The notes beneath the pieces are model-generated. The model did not search any database. It was not told the origin of the DNA and saw only the letters and a list, made by a program, of their open reading frames with translations. From NCBI GenBank assembly GCA_016900015.1, contig JACJJM010000011.1, positions 53,079 to 117,078 on the forward strand: a DNA stretch of 64,000 nt, read 5' to 3'. How positions within the stretch are numbered: position 1 is the stretch's first letter; each line of letters opens with the position of its first letter. This DNA comes from Phocaeicola coprophilus (lineage in GTDB: Bacteria; Bacteroidota; Bacteroidia; Bacteroidales; Bacteroidaceae). A program made the position numbers and the translations under genes. Shown in pieces: positions 58,656 through 64,000 of this stretch.

Positions 58656-60266
58656 TTACATGTTTTGATTATCTGGTATAGGCAACATGTATTCGGCCTT
58701 GTTCAATTTCCGTTCCGTATTACCTATCTTCACTTTCGCGCCAAGACGTTTATAGAGATAAAAAAGTTGCCCTTCCGAAATCCACTCACGCTGAGCATCG
58801 CGAATCATATCCTTCAAGAAACCATCCAAACTGTTGGATTCAGGTAATGATGTATAAACTCCCCGCTTACTCCGAATCGTATTCAGAATGTTGTAAGCCT
58901 CAGCAAAATTCCCGTTACGTGCATAGTGCTCCGCCATAATATAACGAATTTCAGTAGCACGTATAATTGGTAACGTCTGTAAGTTCTTTGTACGTATATC
59001 TATATCTTCACTACAATACCATTTTGCTGAAATTTTGTAATTATCACCATTATTAAAAATATAATAATCTGGAGCAAACAACAAATACAGATAACGATAA
59101 TCTTCATTTCTCTCATCAACACCGTCTACAGATGAGAATATTTCCTGGCCATTCAAATCAAGAGCAAACCAACTAGAATTACCTCCTTGCGCTTCCGAAC
59201 GTTTCTGAAAGAATTGCTCTAAATTATAATCTATGTAAGAATCTTCATTATATAACGCGAAGATTAAGTTCGATACAGTTTTCAAATCAGTTCGTGATTC
59301 ATTATTATCTGCAGTGAGCAACGTATACCAATCATCCTGAACAAACATGTCGTATACCATTCCATTCGCACCTTTTGCCTGGAACTTCATAACTTGGTCT
59401 GCACATTCAAAAGCCAAATCATCCTCACCCATATATTGATATACACGCGCCAACAAAGCTGTTATCGCATAATAGTTCAAACGATAGCCACGCCCCAAAA
59501 AGAAATCATCCAATTCTGTTATATCAGAAGCTCCCTCCATTCCATATTCCAATTGATTATAGAAACGTGCATTAGCCGACGCATTCGCACTCATACCGAT
59601 AGCTGTCGTATCAATACGTGCCGTCAAACGCTGTGCTTCTTTAAAATCAGCCACAACCTTCTCTAGAAAGGGCTTTACTTCGATTGCTTCTGGCTGAATG
59701 TTGGGATATGTATCCACATATGGCAAATATTTACCTGTTTCATTTTCGATGGGAGCAGGAGCAAACAGTCTGCACAAGTCAAAGTGCATCAAGGCACGGC
59801 AGGCATAAGCCTCTCCTAAAATCATGTCACGCTCCAGCTCGCCTTCGGCAAACTTGTTCGGGTCCTCATCCTTTATGTTTTGAATTAAGTTATTGGCATT
59901 AGCGATTACATTATAACCGTCTTTCCATATTGCGTCAATGGTCTCACGCAAGTTGACATCATAGTAATTAAAATCACGTGCTTTCTGATAAATCGAACTA
60001 GAACTTACACCAGTAGAACTCATCCATTCCCACGTATATTGTCTGGACATGCAATCGACAATGCCAAACTGCAATTCCACCCCATAAAGATTCTTGGATG
60101 TCATTGCCTTATACACACCACTCAGCATTGTACGATAACCATCTCCTGTTTCTGTCAATTTATTATTCGTCGCCTGACCTTCAGGTTCAATATCCAGCCA
60201 ACCGGAGCAAGCAGTCATGAAACATACAGACAAACATATGAATATATTTATATAAACCTTTTTCAT
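58656..60266 (-). CDS. RagB/SusD-family nutrient-binding lipoprotein
   Basis: A 536-residue SusD-like lipoprotein (lipobox MTAC, Cys about 20). The TPR-rich fold is suggested by GYRTMLSGVYKAMTSKNLYG, FADAGEAYACRALMHFDLCR-like helices (GEAYACRALMHFDLCRLFAP), YYAITALLARVYQYMGEDDLA, and LPIIRATEIRYIMAEHYARNGN. It should sit as a lid on the SusC transporter and bind the same ligand. A 60-base sample (58,921-58,980) has 24 G+C, against 36 in the susC N-terminal region. It lies 15 nt after the SusC-like gene. The start at 60266 (MKKVYINIF) opens the signal peptide. Confidence 0.9.
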   Translation of the reverse strand: MKKVYINIFICLSVCFMTACSGWLDIEPEGQATNNKLTETGDGYRTMLSGVYKAMTSKNLYGVELQFGIVDCMSRQYTWEWMSSTGVSSSSIYQKARDFNYYDVNLRETIDAIWKDGYNVIANANNLIQNIKDEDPNKFAEGELERDMILGEAYACRALMHFDLCRLFAPAPIENETGKYLPYVDTYPNIQPEAIEVKPFLEKVVADFKEAQRLTARIDTTAIGMSANASANARFYNQLEYGMEGASDITELDDFFLGRGYRLNYYAITALLARVYQYMGEDDLAFECADQVMKFQAKGANGMVYDMFVQDDWYTLLTADNNESRTDLKTVSNLIFALYNEDSYIDYNLEQFFQKRSEAQGGNSSWFALDLNGQEIFSSVDGVDERNEDYRYLYLLFAPDYYIFNNGDNYKISAKWYCSEDIDIRTKNLQTLPIIRATEIRYIMAEHYARNGNFAEAYNILNTIRSKRGVYTSLPESNSLDGFLKDMIRDAQREWISEGQLFYLYKRLGAKVKIGNTERKLNKAEYMLPIPDNQNM

Positions 60267-60281
60267 AAAATAATTCATTAA

Positions 60282-63200
60282 TTAAAAGCCTAAGCTTAAA
60301 GTGAAACTATAGTTTTTAGCATACGGATAGCTTGTACCACGCTCTTCGCGGATAGTCGACCAACGAGCTAAATCATTAGCATTAAAACGTAACCCTAACG
60401 ATGTGAGATGCAATTTCTGAACAACCTTTTGCTCAAAATCATATCCTAAAGACAGACTACTAAAAGACAAATAATTGTTTTTCTGCACAAAACGTGATGT
60501 CGGTTGAGTTTTCACTGTTGACTTCATGTCATAATACGGTGCCACATCACCCGGATGTTGCCAACGTTGTGTCAAAACTCGCCTATCAACATTACTGTTT
60601 TCAATATCAGCTTCTTCCACTTTTTGCAAAAGTGTTTCATTATAGTTCTCACCTCCCCACTGAAATAAGAAGTTGGTGTTCAGATAAAAACCTTTCCATC
60701 CGACATTTATTCCAAATGAGCCTTGCGCCTTCGGACTTGTATCACCACAAACTACAATGTCCGCAGAGTTCCAGGTATGTGTCACCGAACCATCCCGTTT
60801 ACGAAACATTTCCTTTCCTGTCGAAGGATCTATACCCAAAGACGGTACTGCGTAAATAGCCGTAGTGGATGCCCCAACATAATATTGCGTCAAAGGTACA
60901 TATTTCAAATCCTCATACTCTCCATTTCCAGCTTCATTACCTTTGCCAGCATAAAAATCCTGTACTTTCTGATTATAAGCCGCTGCATCCTGCCCTAACT
61001 CAGTAATACGGTTTTTATTCCCAGCAATCATTGCATTCAATGCCACAGTCCAGTCTTTGTCCTGATAAGGCACAACATTGACTTTAAGCTCGTAACCCTT
61101 GTTTAAAATAGTTCCCGCATTCGTATAAAAGGTATCAAAACCTGACGAGGTACGGATATTTAACTGAGACAACTGATCTGTGGTTTCTTTCCGATAATAA
61201 TTAGCCTCAATAGACAAACGGCGATTAAACATTTCCAACGTAATACCAAAATCCCACGTACCTGTCTTCTCCCAAGTCAGCGCCGGATTTCCCAATGCAA
61301 TTAACGTATTTGCGGGAGTAGAAAAATACCAGTCATCTGAAGTCTGGTAAGTTGACACAGCCGCATAAGACGGAAAACTTACATTTCCCGTAACTCCGTA
61401 TGTACCACGCAGACGCAGTGTGTTAATCACCGGATTGTTACGTAGAAACTCATAATTATGAATATTAATTCCAAGCCCAGCTGACCAGAAAGGAGCAAAA
61501 CGGTCCTCATGTCCGAACTTTGATGAACCATCCATACGAAATGAAAAGTCTGCCAAATAGATGTCATTGTATGAGTAATTAAGAGAAGCCAAAACTCCAA
61601 CTAGTCGATCTTTACTTCTTGCAACATTGGCCTTGTCTGGCTGGTCTGCAGCATAGCTAGGTGAATGAAGATTGCTTAGCTGAAAACCTCGATATAGAAT
61701 ATCCGTATTCTCATTATGGCTTTCTTGTGCATTAACACCTGCCACTGCGTTTATAAAATGCTTGTTTATTTCCTTGTTATAATAAAATAAGGCATTCACG
61801 TTCCAATTATAGGACACAGAGTTTTGTGTTTGCAACGTACCCTTTTCCTTACTTGGCTTATCATTAAAACTTGGATCTTTCGGGTCGACGTAAGTTTCTG
61901 TATCCGAATCTGTGCGAGTCACAGAAAACTGTCCTTTAAAGAAAAAGTTATCCGTGAAATACAAATTGACAGACAATTGATCCGTCAAATCGCTCAATGT
62001 CGTTCGTCCTGAATAGCTACCTAAGTAACGAGCTTGATAAAGCGGATTGGCAACATTGTTAGAAGATAGCAATGTTTCCAACAAGTTCCCGTCATTATCA
62101 TAAGGTGCATAATAGGGCTTCAAAGCCGCATATTTAGAAAAATCACCATAAGGCGAATTTTCTGACTTAGTCACCGTGTAACTCACCTGGTTCATCACCT
62201 GCAACCATTTCTTATAACGGTAATCCAAGGTCAAACCTACGCCATAAACATCACGGAATGAACCCTTCATGGCACCATTGTGCGTGTTATAATTCAAATC
62301 GACACTATAACGGATGGACTCCACACCACCCGACAGGTTCATACTATGCGTCTGGTTGAACACATTGCGTACAGGTTGAGCTAACCAGTCGGTCTTTACG
62401 CCACGGCGCACCTCATTCATTAAATCATTATAACGAATATCTTCATCCAGCTGCTCTGCTTCATTTTCTCCTGTAAAAAGACCTGCCAGCCGCTCCACCT
62501 GCAACATCTCCTCGGCATTACAAAGGTTATAGTCCGAAAGGTCAGGAAACTCCATTCCGCCTGTGAAGTTGTATGTCACGCGCAGTTCGCCCGGCTTCGG
62601 AGCGACGGTCGTCACCACGATGACGCCATTGGCAGCACGCGAACCGTAAAGGGCCGTAGCGGCAGCATCCTTCAGGATGGTCATGCTCTCGATGCGGTTG
62701 ATGTCCATATCGTAGATTTTCTGCACGCTCACCTCAAAGCCGTCGAGGATGAAGATGGGAAGGTTCGGGTTGTCCGCCAGATTCGTACGTTGCGAGCGGC
62801 GTGCCGACTCCACGTCAAGGCCGCGGTTCATACCGATACTGCTCTCGCCGCGGATGGTAAACTCCGGCAAGTTGTTCGGGTCAGAACCCCACAGATTGGC
62901 TTCCTTTAGACGGAAGGAGGGTTCGAAAGCTTGCAGGGCGGCGATGGCATTCTTATTGTTCGTCTTCAAAAGTTGGTCTTTCGTCACCACGGTGGCATTT
63001 CCCGTGAACGCATTTTTCTTCAGCTGCTGATAGCCCGTCACGACCACCTCGTCCATCATCTCCGCATTTTCCTCCATCGTCACATTGACGTTGGTGCGTT
63101 TGCCCACACGTTCTTCCACGTTTTTCATGCCTATCATGGAAAACAACAAGGTGTGGCCCTCTGCCGGCATATCCAGCGAATAGTTTCCGTCAAGGTCAGT

Positions 63201-63650
63201 AGCCGTGCCTGTCTTTGTGCCTTTCACCAAGATTGACACGCCGGGAAGCGGATTGCCCGCTGCGTCGACCACCTGGCCGCGGACCGTTTTCTTGCTTTGT
63301 TCGGCTGCTGCCGGCACACCTTTCTTGGGCACGATGTAGACGAACTTGCCCTTGATGGAGTACGTCAAGGGCAGTCCCTCCAAAAGTTGCTTCAGCACGG
63401 TCTCGATGTCGCCAGCCTGCACCTTGCGGGTCACCTGCAATCCTTTCACGTCGTCATGACTGAACATGAATTTGTAGTCGGTGCTCTTTTCCAACTGGCG
63501 GAACACTTGAGACAACGGTTTTTGAGTCACCTCCAGCCGAATCTCTTCTTTTCTCTCTTGCGCCTGCGACTCCGTCGTCGGCAACAGCGTGAGACTGGCC
63601 AGCAACAGGAAACTATAACGCAGACGATGTTTCAATGAAATAGGTTTCAT
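60282..63650 (-). CDS. SusC/RagA-family TonB-linked outer-membrane protein with STN domain
   Basis: A 1122-residue SusC-type transporter. Signal peptide (about 1-31, ending SQAQ), then STN domain (about 35-105; LEVTQKPLSQVFRQLEKSTDY, GLPLTYSIKGKFVYIVPK), then CarboxypepD_reg-like domain (about 125-210; GQVVDAAGNPLPGVSILVKG), then plug with SMTILKDAAATALYGSRAA and NGVIVVTTV, then a long barrel ending YSFTLSLGF. The STN domain implies trans-envelope signalling to a FecR-type anti-sigma factor, which should lie beyond this window or be encoded elsewhere. The start at 63650 opens the signal peptide. Codons from the barrel onward are A+T-rich, those before are G+C-rich. Confidence 0.92.
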   Translation of the reverse strand: MKPISLKHRLRYSFLLLASLTLLPTTESQAQERKEEIRLEVTQKPLSQVFRQLEKSTDYKFMFSHDDVKGLQVTRKVQAGDIETVLKQLLEGLPLTYSIKGKFVYIVPKKGVPAAAEQSKKTVRGQVVDAAGNPLPGVSILVKGTKTGTATDLDGNYSLDMPAEGHTLLFSMIGMKNVEERVGKRTNVNVTMEENAEMMDEVVVTGYQQLKKNAFTGNATVVTKDQLLKTNNKNAIAALQAFEPSFRLKEANLWGSDPNNLPEFTIRGESSIGMNRGLDVESARRSQRTNLADNPNLPIFILDGFEVSVQKIYDMDINRIESMTILKDAAATALYGSRAANGVIVVTTVAPKPGELRVTYNFTGGMEFPDLSDYNLCNAEEMLQVERLAGLFTGENEAEQLDEDIRYNDLMNEVRRGVKTDWLAQPVRNVFNQTHSMNLSGGVESIRYSVDLNYNTHNGAMKGSFRDVYGVGLTLDYRYKKWLQVMNQVSYTVTKSENSPYGDFSKYAALKPYYAPYDNDGNLLETLLSSNNVANPLYQARYLGSYSGRTTLSDLTDQLSVNLYFTDNFFFKGQFSVTRTDSDTETYVDPKDPSFNDKPSKEKGTLQTQNSVSYNWNVNALFYYNKEINKHFINAVAGVNAQESHNENTDILYRGFQLSNLHSPSYAADQPDKANVARSKDRLVGVLASLNYSYNDIYLADFSFRMDGSSKFGHEDRFAPFWSAGLGINIHNYEFLRNNPVINTLRLRGTYGVTGNVSFPSYAAVSTYQTSDDWYFSTPANTLIALGNPALTWEKTGTWDFGITLEMFNRRLSIEANYYRKETTDQLSQLNIRTSSGFDTFYTNAGTILNKGYELKVNVVPYQDKDWTVALNAMIAGNKNRITELGQDAAAYNQKVQDFYAGKGNEAGNGEYEDLKYVPLTQYYVGASTTAIYAVPSLGIDPSTGKEMFRKRDGSVTHTWNSADIVVCGDTSPKAQGSFGINVGWKGFYLNTNFLFQWGGENYNETLLQKVEEADIENSNVDRRVLTQRWQHPGDVAPYYDMKSTVKTQPTSRFVQKNNYLSFSSLSLGYDFEQKVVQKLHLTSLGLRFNANDLARWSTIREERGTSYPYAKNYSFTLSLGF

Positions 63651-64000
63651 GCCTTTTACTTTAATTAAACAAGTTTTTCCAATTAAAAACAAATGTTGTT
63701 TTGATTAATAGACGAACAAGCGTCTCAATCGGGCACGGTTGTTTGGAAGAATTTCAGCAAGAGAGTGAAAAAAGAGCGTATTCGGACAACAAAAGTCGTC
63801 CATTGAAGTACAAACCCGGCTATAAAGTGTTAAAAAGAATCTTTTTCACGTCGCCGAAAGGCGAATGAGGATGTACGAGAGGAGATTTTAAACAAAAAGA
63901 CACGGAGGCACAGAGATTTTATGTGAATTAGTCAAGACTTAATCTGACAGTTACGCACAAAAGAGTAAATTTGTAACATAAAAGCAGATTAAGTTATGAC
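63651..64000. other. Leader region of the SusC operon; possible start of another gene at the edge
   Basis: The 350 bp upstream of susC show no complete gene. At the end, a plus-strand TAAATTTG (63966-63973) and an ATG at 63996 could start a divergent gene, perhaps the FecR-linked or unrelated neighbour, but only the first codon is visible. No minus-strand TAnnTTTG box was found upstream of susC, so it may depend on an ECF sigma factor or on a promoter outside the window. Confidence 0.4.

Noticed and set aside
1..64000. tRNA or rRNA genes
   Set aside because: No cloverleaf-like sequence, CCA end or rRNA-like stretch was noticed in any gap.

Overview
The window is chromosomal DNA from a gut-type Bacteroidales bacterium, most likely Bacteroidaceae with a fairly G+C-rich genome. 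The support is: a SusC/SusD pair, BACON, BspA-type LRR and fimbrillin domains, many lipoproteins with a Cys lipobox, Bacteroidetes promoters (TTTG, about 19 nt, TAnnTTTG) and Bacteroidales-type core genes (ribBA, aspA, rex, tsf, rpsB, rpsI, rplM, hcp, asnS, purB, menA). The genus cannot be fixed from sequence reading alone. No rRNA, tRNA, CRISPR array, transposase or phage gene was seen.

Layout. 1-4.0 kb: end of an LPS-export permease, then ribBA, a TMBIM membrane protein and an aspartate aminotransferase. 4.1-11 kb: aspA, an SDR, a self-contained ECF-sigma operon flanked by two DUF4252 genes, ispF, an FAH-family hydrolase, rex and a SUI1-type factor. 11-15 kb: a lipoprotein gene with an apparent in-frame stop, then tsf, rpsB, rpsI and rplM. 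15-17.6 kb: an AAA-ATPase/PD-(D/E)XK protein and a HigBA-like toxin-antitoxin pair. 17.9-23.3 kb: three fimbrillin-type lipoprotein genes, the middle one a 1167-residue fusion of fimbrillin, LRR, BACON and M64 peptidase. 23.6-29.2 kb: a WG-repeat lipoprotein, a small secreted protein, an FN3/LRR lipoprotein and a membrane Ser/Thr kinase. 29.4-39 kb: an SGNH hydrolase, a divergent Crp/Fnr-hcp pair, asnS, a pseudouridine synthase with a long disordered arm, purB and menA. 39-50 kb: two operons on the minus strand, one with TonB receptor, DUF4876-like and DUF6850-like genes, the other with OB-like lipoprotein, PepSY, ABC transporter and DUF4857. 50-54.7 kb: a phosphoesterase, a MORN protein, nadD, a 51-residue membrane protein, gmk, yicC and a lipoprotein. 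55-63.7 kb: a SusC/SusD locus with DUF4843, PKD-like and TlpA-like genes.

What stands out. (1) A modular intergenic repeat family built of 22-bp units (GGTCGGGCGGA followed by an 11-mer such as ATAGAGGGTAA) occurs in six clear copies plus one diverged copy, always between genes and usually as a large inverted repeat. (2) The two 39-50 kb operons share a 21-nt operator-like sequence (17 of 21 identical) exactly 20 nt upstream of their TAnnTTTG boxes, which argues for one regulon, probably for uptake of a metal or metal complex. (3) The fimbrillin-LRR-BACON-M64 fusion looks like a surface or pilus-tip protease. (4) The SusC gene is a compositional mosaic: G+C-rich plug, then an A+T-rich barrel continuing through SusD and the surface lipoproteins, then a G+C-rich TlpA gene. 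(5) The ECF-sigma operon has a matching ECF-type promoter, and hcp has a Crp/Fnr-like palindrome in an activator position.

All assignments come from reading the sequence. No database search, alignment or fold prediction was run.
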